Of a stretch of 18,182 bases of DNA, positions 7,131-15,255 are shown one piece after another. The notes below the pieces were generated by a model that saw nothing but the letters and a program-made list of their open reading frames with translations, ran no database searches and was not told the DNA's origin. This stretch comes from AWTP1-13 sp036280295. GTDB taxonomy: Bacteria > Pseudomonadota > Alphaproteobacteria > Rhizobiales > Hyphomicrobiaceae. The DNA lies in the NCBI GenBank assembly GCA_036280295.1, contig DASURA010000207.1, forward strand, positions 1-18,182. The letters run 5' to 3'. Both the position numbers and the translations under genes were made by a program. Within the stretch, counting starts at the first letter, position 1, and every line of letters starts with the position of its first letter.

Positions 7131-7142
7131 GGGAGATCTCCC
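7131..7142. promoter_or_regulatory. Perfect 12-bp palindrome over the globin ribosome site
   Basis: GGGAGATCTCCC lies immediately upstream of the globin ATG (minus strand) and contains its GGGAG ribosome site. In RNA a GGGA/TCCC stem with a GATC loop could hide the site; in DNA it could be an operator. Chance occurrence is possible. Confidence 0.35.
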
Positions 7143-7322
7143 TTTGCTTCGAATTGGTTGTACGCTGCCCGCCCTTCGGTCCGGTCGATTGCGGCCGCCC
7201 TTTCTGATCGGCGAGCAAGGGAGGTACGCAAGGCGCCCCGCATCGGAGCCTCACTGCCCGTCAACTCGCCGTGATGCAAAGCAAGCATCCCTGGCCCAAC
7301 CGCCGCATTCCGCGCCAATGCG

Positions 7323-7347
7323 GGAACCGCGGCGTGTCGGGGCCGTT
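7323..7347 (+). promoter_or_regulatory. EcfG-type general stress promoter for the PRC-barrel gene
   Basis: GGAAC at 7323-7327, a 16-base spacer, then CGTT at 7344-7347. This is an exact match to the alphaproteobacterial EcfG sigma consensus GGAAC-N16/17-CGTT. It implies a transcript start near 7355, leaving about 33 bases of leader before the GTG at 7388 with AGGAGG inside it. The rest of the 7130-7387 divergent gap shows no gene. Confidence 0.75.
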
Positions 7348-7387
7348 GGAGCATTCGGGCAAGCTTCTTGCATAGGAGGAGCCGGCA

Positions 7388-7936
7388 GTGCTGCTGGCAG
7401 GACGAGCCACTCTGGCCTCAGTCGTCTTGGCGGGCGCCCTGGCCAGCTTGGCGCCGCGCGGGTATGCGCAGCAGGCAATGCCCGCTCCGCCGTCTCCCGT
7501 GGGCGACAGGGGCACCGGGCAGCCGCCCGGTGCCGACTCCCAGAAGGACCATCAAAGGCTCCCTGGCGCGCCAGGAAAGCCCGCCGAAGGCGGCACCCCC
7601 AAGACGGCTGACGACAGCGCCCAGAAACCGGCAGAGGGTGCCGGGAAGTCTCGGTTCCTCAGCATCCTGGGGCGCGAGATCACCAACCGGAACGGCGACA
7701 GCGGCCGCGTGATCGATGTTCTGGTTGACCTCGACGGACACTCCGGCGCGGTGGTGGTGGAGTTCGGCGGCTTCATGGGCATCGGCAGCCGCAAGGTCGC
7801 TGTTGACTGGAACGCGCTTCGCTTCCGTCGCGAGGGTGACCGCACCCTGCTCACTGTCGATATCAGCCGGGAGCAGATCCGCGATGCCGCCGAATACAAG
7901 CCGAACGAGCCGATCGCGGTGTTGACCACCAAGTAG
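7388..7936 (+). CDS. Secreted PRC-barrel domain protein
   Basis: A 182-residue protein: signal peptide (residues 1-28, cleavage around GYAQQA), a Pro/Gly/Ala-rich low-complexity linker (about 30-88), then a PRC-barrel domain (about 89-170) with the usual LGREITNRNGDSGRVIDVLVD strand pair, a GAVVVEFGGFMGIGSRKVAVDW middle and a TVDISREQIRDAAEY end. PRC-barrel proteins of this exported alphaproteobacterial type are structural or stress-linked and lack enzymatic activity. The GTG start has a perfect AGGAGG (7374-7379) at 8 bases. The EcfG-type promoter 40 bases upstream of the GTG predicts induction in the general stress response. No other function can be assigned. Confidence 0.87.
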   Translation: MLLAGRATLASVVLAGALASLAPRGYAQQAMPAPPSPVGDRGTGQPPGADSQKDHQRLPGAPGKPAEGGTPKTADDSAQKPAEGAGKSRFLSILGREITNRNGDSGRVIDVLVDLDGHSGAVVVEFGGFMGIGSRKVAVDWNALRFRREGDRTLLTVDISREQIRDAAEYKPNEPIAVLTTK

Positions 7937-8011
7937 GACGGCACATCGAGGCGAGACGGGGGCGGCCCCCTTCCGCCAAGCCTTCACGCTGATGATTGAT
8001 CGAGATCGAAA

Positions 8012-8024
8012 GGGGTCTGACCCC
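8012..8024. repeat. 13-bp inverted repeat before the MFS gene
   Basis: GGGGTC and GACCCC flank a single T in the 114-base gap between the PRC-barrel and MFS genes, 26 bases before the GTG start. It could be an operator or part of a common short palindrome family. The remainder of 7937-8050 shows only the MFS ribosome site. Confidence 0.35.
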
Positions 8025-8050
8025 GCCTTGAGCGCCGGAGAAGAGGAGCC

Positions 8051-9268
8051 GTGGCGTCCGCCTCCCGCATCAGCGAACGCGGCCTCGATTGGTTCACGTT
8101 CTTCGTGGCCGACATCCAGACCGGTTTCGGTCCCTACCTTGCGGTCTATCTCACGACCCAGAAATGGAATCAGGCCGATATCGGTCTGGTTCTGGCACTC
8201 GGCAGCATCATCGGCCTGCTGAGCCAGATCCCCGGCGGCTGGCTGGTCGATCGGGTTGCCTCCAAGCGCCGCGCAGCGGCTGTCGCCGTGATCGGCGTGG
8301 GCATCAGCGCCTTCCTGATCGCCATGCTGCCCACCTTCGCCGGCATGTTGGCGGCAACGCTCCTGCATGTGGGGTCGAGCGCCGTGCTGGGGCCGGCGAT
8401 CGCTGCCATTTCGCTGGGGCTTGTCGGGCACGCCGCAATCGGCCCGCGCCTCGGCCGCAACACCCGGTTCGCGGCAATCGGCAACGGCCTTGCCGCGGCC
8501 GCCATGGGCGCGGTCGGCTATTTCATCTCGCCGCAAGCGGTGTTCTTTGCCACCGCGGTGCTGACGATTCCGACAGTATGGGCGCTCAATTACATCCGCG
8601 ACAGCGAGATCGACCCCGTGCGGGCCGACGCCGGCCCCGAAGCGCCGGATACGCCTGCAGGTACCGTACTCGACCTGTTGCGCAAGCAGGCGCTGGCAGC
8701 GTTCGCCTTGTGCATCTTCCTGTTTCACGCCGCCAATGCGGCCATGCTGCCCCTGGTCGGCTCGGAAATGACGCTGCGCTCGGCGCAATGGGCGAGCGCG
8801 CTGATCGCCGCCGCGATCGTGGTTCCGCAGCTGGTGGCGGCGACGATTGCCCCGCGCGTCGGCCGGCTGGCGGCCAGCATTGGCCGCCGGCCGCTGCTGC
8901 TGGTGGGATTTGCCGTGCTGCCACTGCGGGCGATCTTCCTCACCTTTTACAGGGATCCTGCCAGCATTATCGTGGTGCAGGCGCTCGACGGCATTAGCGG
9001 TGCCGTACTGGGCGTGCTGGTGCCGCTGGTTCTGGCCGACATCTCCCGCGGGACCGGTCACTTCAACCTGGCGCAGGGCATTCTGGCCTGCGCCACCGGC
9101 GTCGGAGCGGCTGCCAGCACAGCCGTCGCGGGTTACCTCGCAACGCGCTTTGGAACCACGGCCGCATGCCTGGGTTTGGCGGTGGCAGCCGCCTGCGCGT
9201 TCCTCACCGTCTTAATGGCGATGCAGGAAACCATGCCGCGGCGCGAAGATCCGTCCGAACCGAAGTGA
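8051..9268 (+). CDS. MFS transporter
   Basis: A 405-residue integral membrane protein with hydrophobic segments throughout, consistent with about 12 helices in two halves. The first helix region reads LDWFTFFVADIQTGFGPYLAVYLT (residues 13-36). The MFS loop 2-3 signature appears as GGWLVDRVASKRRAA, in the usual place. The second half has SIGRRPLLLVGF. These DxQxGxGPYLxVYLT proteins are a recognisable proteobacterial MFS branch, usually annotated only as MFS or multidrug transporter; the substrate is unknown. The GTG start follows AAGAGGAG by two bases, a short but workable spacing, and leaves no unexplained N-terminus. The next gene, an ABC exporter, starts 39 bases after the stop, so the two are probably one operon. 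Confidence 0.87.
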   Translation: MASASRISERGLDWFTFFVADIQTGFGPYLAVYLTTQKWNQADIGLVLALGSIIGLLSQIPGGWLVDRVASKRRAAAVAVIGVGISAFLIAMLPTFAGMLAATLLHVGSSAVLGPAIAAISLGLVGHAAIGPRLGRNTRFAAIGNGLAAAAMGAVGYFISPQAVFFATAVLTIPTVWALNYIRDSEIDPVRADAGPEAPDTPAGTVLDLLRKQALAAFALCIFLFHAANAAMLPLVGSEMTLRSAQWASALIAAAIVVPQLVAATIAPRVGRLAASIGRRPLLLVGFAVLPLRAIFLTFYRDPASIIVVQALDGISGAVLGVLVPLVLADISRGTGHFNLAQGILACATGVGAAASTAVAGYLATRFGTTAACLGLAVAAACAFLTVLMAMQETMPRREDPSEPK

Positions 9269-9307
9269 GTGCATGGGCGTTGGTCGAAAGGGTTCGGAGG
9301 TCCCTCG

Positions 9308-11086
9308 ATGAAAGATCTCGCGTCCTATGCGCAGCGACCCCTTGCGTTCTTCTGGCGTCTTGTGCGGCGCCACGCCGTGGCGCACGGGATTATCCTGGCG
9401 GCCGTGGCTCTGGCGGTCCTCTGCTCGATTTTCACCCAGTATGGCGTCAAGCTGCTGGTCGACACGCTCTCGCTGCCCCAGCGCCACCCCGAGGCGGTTT
9501 GGCGGGTATTCGCTCTCCTGGTGGGTCTGATTGCGGCTGATAACCTGCTGTGGCGCCTCGCCGGCTGGGTGGGCAACTCGGCCTTTGCCAGCGTCACCGG
9601 CGACTTGCGGCGCGACCTCTTCCGGCACCTCACTGGCCACGCGCATTCCTACTTCGCGAATTGGCAGCCGGGCGTGCTGACCGCGCGGGTCAGCGCCACC
9701 TCCACGGCCATGTTCACGGTCGAGAATCTCATCGTCTGGAACGTGCTGCCGCCGTGCATGGGGACCCTTTGGGCCATCGCGCTGGTGGCAACCGTAAGCG
9801 TACCGATGGCGGCCAGCCTGGTCGTGATCGCACTGGCGGTTATCGTCGCCATGTTCCTGTGGGCAGCTGCGGGCAAGCCTTTGCACCATGAGTTCGCGTC
9901 GCGTGCCGCCGCGGTCGACGGCGAGCTCACCGACGTGGTTGGCAACATGGCGATGGTGAAGGCGTTCGGCGGCATTGCCCGCGAGCACGAGCGCTTCGAT
10001 GCGACTGTCGGCCAGGAGATCGCCGCCCGTCAGCGCAGCCTGCGGTACCTGGAGCGGCTGCGCATCGTGCACGCGCTGGTGACGGTGGTGCTGACCATCG
10101 GACTGCTCGCCTGGGTTCTGCATCTCTGGCAGATGGGGCGAGCGACCACCGGCGATGTGATTCTCGTGTGCACACTCGGCCTCTCGGTGCTGCACGCCAC
10201 TCGCGATCTCGCGGTGGCGCTCGTCGACGTGACCCAGCACGCGGCGCGTTTCACCGAGGCGCTGGAAACGCTGCTGGTGCCGCACCAGCTCTCCGATCGA
10301 CCCGGTGCGAAGACGCTGGTGAACAGCGGCAACAGCGTGGAGTTCGAGCGCGTGAGCTTCGCCTATCCCGACTGCCCGCGCCTTTTCAACCGCTTGAGCT
10401 TCAAGATCGAGAGTGGCCAGCGGGTCGGCCTGGTCGGGCCGTCGGGAGGCGGCAAGACCTCGATCCTGGCGCTCGTCCAGCGCTTCTATGACATCGAGGA
10501 GGGCCGCATCCTGCTGGCGGGCGAGGATACCACCGCGGTGACGCAGCAAAGCCTGCGCGACGCGATCGCGGTGGTGCCGCAGGACATCTCGCTGTTCCAT
10601 CGCTCGCTCAAGGAGAACATCCGCTACGCCCGCCCTGAGGCCACCGATGCCGAGGTGTGGGAGGCTGCCGCCGCCGCCCGCTGCGACTTCATCGCCGAGT
10701 TGCCGCAAGGGCTCGAAACGATCGTCGGCGACCGCGGCACCCGGCTGTCGGGCGGGCAGCGCCAGCGCGTGGCATTGGCCCGCGCGTTCCTCAAGGATGC
10801 CCCGCTGCTGCTGCTCGATGAGCCTACCTCCGCACTCGACAGCGGCACCGAGGTGGCCCTGCGCGAGACCCTGGAGCGCTTGATGCGTGGTCGCACGGTT
10901 ATTGCCATCACGCACCGACTCTCCACAGTGCGCCAGTTCGACCGCATCCTGGTGATGCAATCGGGCGAGCTGGTGCAGGATGGTTCGCCCGAGGAGCTGG
11001 CCACGCGTCCGGGGCCATACCGCGATCTCCTGCGCGCCGGCGATCGCCTGCGGCGCGACATCATCGACACGCGCAGCGCGGCCTGA
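9308..11086 (+). CDS. ABC exporter, fused membrane and ATPase domains
   Basis: A 592-residue half-exporter. The membrane domain covers about residues 15-320 with six predicted helices, and the ATPase follows. Walker A is GPSGGGKTS (377-385, Lys383), the signature is LSGGQ (480-484), Walker B is LLLLDEP with Glu505 and the H-loop is AITHRLST. It must dimerise to act. Such type IV exporters move lipids, peptides or drugs; nothing here fixes the substrate. Start at 9308 is preferred because GGAGG lies 7 bases upstream (9296-9300); the ATG at 9269 directly follows the MFS stop codon and has no ribosome site. Pairing with an MFS gene suggests export of related compounds. It converges on the gene ending at 11131, with only 44 bases between and no clear terminator. 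Confidence 0.92.
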   Translation: MKDLASYAQRPLAFFWRLVRRHAVAHGIILAAVALAVLCSIFTQYGVKLLVDTLSLPQRHPEAVWRVFALLVGLIAADNLLWRLAGWVGNSAFASVTGDLRRDLFRHLTGHAHSYFANWQPGVLTARVSATSTAMFTVENLIVWNVLPPCMGTLWAIALVATVSVPMAASLVVIALAVIVAMFLWAAAGKPLHHEFASRAAAVDGELTDVVGNMAMVKAFGGIAREHERFDATVGQEIAARQRSLRYLERLRIVHALVTVVLTIGLLAWVLHLWQMGRATTGDVILVCTLGLSVLHATRDLAVALVDVTQHAARFTEALETLLVPHQLSDRPGAKTLVNSGNSVEFERVSFAYPDCPRLFNRLSFKIESGQRVGLVGPSGGGKTSILALVQRFYDIEEGRILLAGEDTTAVTQQSLRDAIAVVPQDISLFHRSLKENIRYARPEATDAEVWEAAAAARCDFIAELPQGLETIVGDRGTRLSGGQRQRVALARAFLKDAPLLLLDEPTSALDSGTEVALRETLERLMRGRTVIAITHRLSTVRQFDRILVMQSGELVQDGSPEELATRPGPYRDLLRAGDRLRRDIIDTRSAA

Positions 11087-11130
11087 GGCGGCCGCTCGAT
11101 GACAGGGCTTCTCTGTGACGCGCCTGCAGC

Positions 11131-11655
11131 TCACGGCGCGGGGCGCGACCAGGAGACGAGGCTGCGCACGCGGGAGAAGAACGAGCGCTGGGGCGGCAAG
11201 GCCGCGCCAGGTGACACCTCGTCCAGTCGCAGCGGCGGCTCGATGCGGGCCAAGCCGGTGCGCAAGCAGTCGAAGGCATCGCTGCCCTCGCTCACCAGCA
11301 CCGCCCAGGCGCCGATCTCGGTCTCCTGCACGACGATCTCGATGCCGAAGGTGACGGGCGAGAGCTCGGCGGTGTCGTCCGGTTCGCCGAGCTCGTCGTC
11401 GGCCTGCTCGCCGAAGCGGGTGAGGCAGTAGCGCATGGTGATGCGGCCGCGCCCCGCCATGCTCCAGGTGAAGGTCTGCAGGCTCCGGCCGGACAGCGCC
11501 GACCACGAGGTGATCATGCCGCTGCCGTTCTCGTGGAAGACGACGGTCTCGTTATTGTAGGGAAATGTAGCCGGAACGTTCGACCACAATCCAACCGGGC
11601 CGTTGGACACGATCTTCTCGATCTCGCCCTTCAGCGCTGCCAAGCGATAATCCAC
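11131..11655 (-). CDS. Conserved-looking protein of unknown function
   Basis: I do not recognise this 174-residue protein. It has no signal peptide and no membrane segment. The region GLWSNVPATFPYNNETVVFHENGSG followed by WSMAGRGRITMRY and FGIEIVVQET alternates like beta strands, so a small beta-barrel (lipocalin-like) fold is possible but unproven. The last 25 residues are basic and Pro/Ser-rich. The GTG start at 11655 has an AAGGGGGA ribosome site 4 bases upstream; the frame is open to 11709, but no better start is visible. It lies 60 bases after the L,D-transpeptidase stop on the same strand, so cotranscription is likely. Confidence 0.65.
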   Translation of the reverse strand: MDYRLAALKGEIEKIVSNGPVGLWSNVPATFPYNNETVVFHENGSGMITSWSALSGRSLQTFTWSMAGRGRITMRYCLTRFGEQADDELGEPDDTAELSPVTFGIEIVVQETEIGAWAVLVSEGSDAFDCLRTGLARIEPPLRLDEVSPGAALPPQRSFFSRVRSLVSWSRPAP

Positions 11656-11715
11656 ACGTTCCCCCTTGCCGCGCGGGAGGCCTCTTCTCTCGTGCGGCGT
11701 GCAAATCAACCCGTG

Positions 11716-12978
11716 TCAGTATTTGCCCGCCTGCTTGCCCAGACCATCCTTATTGTAGATATCTCGCCGGAAATGCACTGCTCCGTCGCGCGTCGCCCAG
11801 GCGGTAATATAGGCAAAGTAGAGCGGAATGGGGTGTTTCAACCGCAGGTCGTAGCGCTCGCCGGTCTCCTTCATGCGATGCACCTGCTCCGGCTTCCAGC
11901 CCTCGTCGGCCGCGATCCAGGCCGCCAGCTTCTCGATGCCCGAGACGCGCACGCACCCCGAGCTTGCCGCCCGGAATGTGCGCCCGAAGACAGATTGCCC
12001 CGGCGTGTCGTGCATGTAGACGGAGTGAGCATTGGGGAAGTTGAGTTTGACGAACCCGAGCGGATTTTCCGGGCCCGGCTGCTGGCGGAACGTCAGCGCC
12101 TGGGCTGCGTTCCAGTTCACCTTCGTGGGATCGAGCTTGCGGCCGCCGCTGTAGGCATCGATCTTGAACTTGACCAGAGCGCTCTGGCCGCGCCGCGCCA
12201 TCTTCCGGCCGGTGGGGATTAGGTCTTCGTTGATCACCGTCGGCGGCAGGTGCCACACGGCGTTGAAGTTGAGCTGTTGGATCGACGACCGGAGTAGCGG
12301 TGTCTGACGGTCGATCTTGCCGACCACGCCGGCATGGCGCGAGGCGACTTTGTCGTTCGCGATCGCCTCGATCTGGGTGGCCGGGATGTTGACAAAGATG
12401 AACTTCCGCGGCGCCTCGCCGAGTGCGCGAAGCCTGTTGAGATTGATGCGGAGCTGCTTCAGGCGCCCCGCGGCGGTCACATTCAGCGCCGCCACCGTGG
12501 CCTTGTCGACGACGCCCGTCGGCGGCAGGCCGTTGGCCTCCTGATAGCGGCGCACCGCCTGTGCCAGCTCGTAGCCGAAATAGTCGGATCCGTCGCTGTC
12601 CTTCATCTCGCCGGACATCACGAGCCGTTCACGGAGGATGGCGACGGCGGCGTCGGTGGTTCCCTGCTCAAGCTTCGCATTCGCCGGCAGACGGCGCCAG
12701 CCGCCCTTGGCGGCAATGGCGGTGTAGCGCGCGATCGCCGCCTTCATTGCGACGATATTCCCTTTGCTGAGCGTCGGCAGGCCCTTCTCCGGGCTCTTCT
12801 CCCATTCCCGGATGAACTCGCGGTCGCTGGGCGCAGGCCCGGTGAAGTTGCCGTAGCCGGGCCCCAGAACCCGCATCCATTCGGCGGACTCAGCCAATAC
12901 CGGTGTCGTCGCCGTGCTTGCCATTACGGCCAGGGCGATCCCCGCCGACCACCGCCTGAACTCTTGCCACGCGTGCAT
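11716..12978 (-). CDS. L,D-transpeptidase with peptidoglycan-binding domain
   Basis: Periplasmic enzyme of the YkuD/ErfK (YcbB-like) group, which makes 3-3 crosslinks in peptidoglycan or attaches proteins to it. The 420 residues comprise a signal peptide (1-29, cleavage after TPVLA), a helical N-terminal region, a peptidoglycan-binding motif (YFGYELAQAVRRYQEANGLPPTGVVDKATVAALN, 133-166) and the YkuD catalytic domain. Its core is YMHDTP (His323) and AASSGCVRV (nucleophile Cys342). This arrangement matches the large YcbB-like proteins rather than the short ErfK type. The ATG at 12978 gives a good signal peptide, but its best ribosome site (AGGAGAGG) is unusually far, about 13 bases. Downstream is the unknown 174-residue gene. 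Upstream by 177 bases is the second ABC exporter on the same strand; that gap holds no recognisable gene. Confidence 0.92.
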   Translation of the reverse strand: MHAWQEFRRWSAGIALAVMASTATTPVLAESAEWMRVLGPGYGNFTGPAPSDREFIREWEKSPEKGLPTLSKGNIVAMKAAIARYTAIAAKGGWRRLPANAKLEQGTTDAAVAILRERLVMSGEMKDSDGSDYFGYELAQAVRRYQEANGLPPTGVVDKATVAALNVTAAGRLKQLRINLNRLRALGEAPRKFIFVNIPATQIEAIANDKVASRHAGVVGKIDRQTPLLRSSIQQLNFNAVWHLPPTVINEDLIPTGRKMARRGQSALVKFKIDAYSGGRKLDPTKVNWNAAQALTFRQQPGPENPLGFVKLNFPNAHSVYMHDTPGQSVFGRTFRAASSGCVRVSGIEKLAAWIAADEGWKPEQVHRMKETGERYDLRLKHPIPLYFAYITAWATRDGAVHFRRDIYNKDGLGKQAGKY

Positions 12979-13155
12979 GATGCTCGGAGCGCCCTCTCCT
13001 AGCGCGATCAGATCCGTCCGCCCCGGGTCTCCGCCAAACCCGTCTGTAGGCTGTGGCAGACTACGTCGAGTGAGAGGGCAAAAGCCAGTGCGGACGAGTC
13101 AAAGCTCGACCGATGGTGCATGTTTGACACGGGAGTGTGGCCGCCGGGGAGCATC

Positions 13156-14973
13156 CTATTGCGCGGCATCGAGGGCGAACTGCAACTCGGCAAGGCGGGC
13201 ATACAATCCGCCTTTGCGGATCAGGTCGGCGTGTCTGCCTTCCTCGACAATCCGGCCGCCATCGAGCACCAGGATGCGGTCGGCGCGCTGCACCGTGGCG
13301 AGGCGGTGGGCAATCACCAAAGTCGTGCGATTTTCGGTAATGTGCTCAAGCGCTTGTTGCACGGCCGCCTCACTCTCGGCGTCGAGCGCGCTGGTTGCCT
13401 CGTCGAGCAGCAGAATGGGGGCATCACGGAGCACGGCCCGCGCCAGGGCGATGCGCTGGCGCTGGCCGCCGGACAGCGTCACGCCGCGCTCGCCAAGTCG
13501 CGTCGCGTATCCCTCCGGCAGGGCCATGACGAAAGCGTGGGCGTGGGCAGCCGCGGCTGCGCGCTGCACGTCGGCGAAGCTGGCGTCGGCACGGCCGTAG
13601 CGGATGTTCTCCAGCACGGTATCATCGAGCAGCGCCGTTTCCTGCGGTACCAGGGCGATGCGCCGGCGCAACTCGTCGGGGTCGACGCACTCGACGGCAA
13701 GGCCGTCAACAAGCACCGTGCCGGACTGCGGGTCGTAGAAGCGCAGGATCAGGTTGAAGATCGTGCTCTTGCCGGCGCCCGACGGTCCGACCAGCGCGAC
13801 GGTCTCGCCTTTCGCAATCCTGAAGCTGACGCCGTTGAGCGCCGAGATGTCCGGCCGGGTCGGATAGACGAAGCGAACATCGCGCATCTCCACGGTGCCA
13901 AGCGAAGGTTGCGGCATCGGCCTGGCATCGGCCGGTGCTGCGATCTGCGGCGGTGTGGCGAGCAGCTCCATCATGCGCTCGGCCGCGCCGGCGGCGGAGG
14001 CGATCTCGCTCCACACCTCCGATAGCTCTGCCAGGGCGCCGCCGGCGAGCACGGCGTAGAGGATGAACTGTCCAAGCTGGCCGGCCGTCATCTGGCCGGA
14101 GATCACCATACGCGCCCCGAACCACAACACCGCGACAATGCTGGCGACGACCAGGAAGATGGCGATCGCCGTGAGCCCGGCGCGGGCCAGCAGACGGGCC
14201 TTGGCGGCGGCGAAGGCGAGATCGACCGCGGCGGCGAACCGCCCCGCAACCGCCTTCTCCTGGCCGCATGCGGTCATGGCGCGCGCCGCACCCAGGTTGT
14301 CGGCCGCGTAGGCCGACGCCTCCGCCAGGCGATCCTGGGCCGTGCGGGAAAGCCGCTGCACCGAGCGGCCATAGGCAAGCAGGGGGAACACGATCAGCGG
14401 GAGGGCGGCAAGGGCCAGCGCCGACAGCGACGGGCTCGTCACCACCATCATGACCAGCGTGCCGATCAGCATGATCAGGTTGCGCAAGGCCTGGCTCAAA
14501 GCCGAGCCCGCCGCGGTCTTGATCTGGGTGGTATCGGCGGTGAGGCGGCTCATCACCTCGCCGGAATGGTTGGTCTCGTAGAAGGCTGGGCCGAGCCGCG
14601 TCAGGTGGCCGAAGACCTCGGCGCGCAGGTCGGCGACCACCCGCTCGCCGAGCCAGTTGACCGCATACATGCGCGCGGCACTGGCCAGCGCCAGGGCCAG
14701 GCCTAGCCCGATCAGGGTGAGGAAATAGCCGTCGATGGCGCCGCTGCCTTCGGCACTGGTGAAGCCGTGATCGACCATGCCGCGCACGGCCAGCGGCACC
14801 GTCAGCGTTGCCGCCGCCGAGCCGACCAGGGCCACGACGGCGACGGCCAGCATGGCCGGATGGCGCCAGACATAGGGCCACAGCGATGCAATATGCGTGA
14901 GCTGCCGCCGGGACGGCATCTGCCGCCGGTTCGTCGTGGGTGCGGCGGATGGGTTGGCGTCGTCAGCTGACAC
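13156..14973 (-). CDS. ABC exporter (MsbA-like multidrug/lipid type), fused domains
   Basis: A 605-residue half-exporter. A polar start of about 30 residues is followed by a six-helix membrane domain (about 37-330) containing the coupling-type segment FYETNHSGEVMSRLTADT, then the ATPase. Walker A is GPSGAGKST (396-404, Lys402), the signature is LSGGQ (500-504), Walker B is ILLLDEA with Glu525, and the H-loop His is 556. It resembles the alphaproteobacterial exporters annotated as MsbA-like or multidrug; the substrate is unknown. The GTG start at 14973 has AAGGGG 6 bases upstream; the open frame extends to 15171 but the extra residues look random. It is not closely similar to the plus-strand exporter at 9308-11086. 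Followed at 177 bases by the L,D-transpeptidase gene, so an envelope role is plausible. Confidence 0.92.
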   Translation of the reverse strand: MSADDANPSAAPTTNRRQMPSRRQLTHIASLWPYVWRHPAMLAVAVVALVGSAAATLTVPLAVRGMVDHGFTSAEGSGAIDGYFLTLIGLGLALALASAARMYAVNWLGERVVADLRAEVFGHLTRLGPAFYETNHSGEVMSRLTADTTQIKTAAGSALSQALRNLIMLIGTLVMMVVTSPSLSALALAALPLIVFPLLAYGRSVQRLSRTAQDRLAEASAYAADNLGAARAMTACGQEKAVAGRFAAAVDLAFAAAKARLLARAGLTAIAIFLVVASIVAVLWFGARMVISGQMTAGQLGQFILYAVLAGGALAELSEVWSEIASAAGAAERMMELLATPPQIAAPADARPMPQPSLGTVEMRDVRFVYPTRPDISALNGVSFRIAKGETVALVGPSGAGKSTIFNLILRFYDPQSGTVLVDGLAVECVDPDELRRRIALVPQETALLDDTVLENIRYGRADASFADVQRAAAAAHAHAFVMALPEGYATRLGERGVTLSGGQRQRIALARAVLRDAPILLLDEATSALDAESEAAVQQALEHITENRTTLVIAHRLATVQRADRILVLDGGRIVEEGRHADLIRKGGLYARLAELQFALDAAQ

Positions 14974-15062
14974 AATGAGCCCCTTGGCGTGGCCTGTATC
15001 GCGATGCAGGGCGGACACTGCCGGTGCTCGCGCCGCCGGGCAAGCAGGTTTAGTGCCGCGCC

Positions 15063-15183
15063 GGGCGCTAGCGCCCGTCCTACAAGCCCGCACCCTTGAT
15101 GCGCTCCGGTTTGCCGCTCGGATCGCGAGCAAAGCGATCGCCCGGCCGGGTGCGGCGACATAGGGGCGCATCCCATGTAGGAC
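15063..15183. repeat. Nested palindromic intergenic element
   Basis: The 282-base gap between the divergent ABC and iorA-like genes holds a perfect 14-bp palindrome (15063-15076). Next to it is a set of nested inverted repeats: 8-bp arms 15077-15084 with 15176-15183, 8-bp arms 15088-15095 with 15148-15155, and 6-bp arms 15121-15126 with 15134-15139. It looks like a REP- or MITE-like structured repeat, or a structured RNA. A CTATAT at 15203-15208 is a candidate -10 for the downstream gene. Confidence 0.45.
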
Positions 15184-15255
15184 TGGTTATCGCGGACTCG
15201 CGCTATATCTCCACGGGTGGACGTCCTGGGCGCTCGCAAGCGAAGGACCTCGAGC

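Noticed and set aside
9212..11506. A 764-codon open frame antisense to the ABC exporter
   Set aside because: It has no recognisable motifs and crosses three unrelated regions; the plus-strand exporter has all ATPase motifs in order.
11571..11580. GGAACG in the unknown minus-strand gene as an EcfG -35
   Set aside because: It lies inside coding sequence, no properly spaced CGTT was seen, and no plus-strand gene starts downstream.
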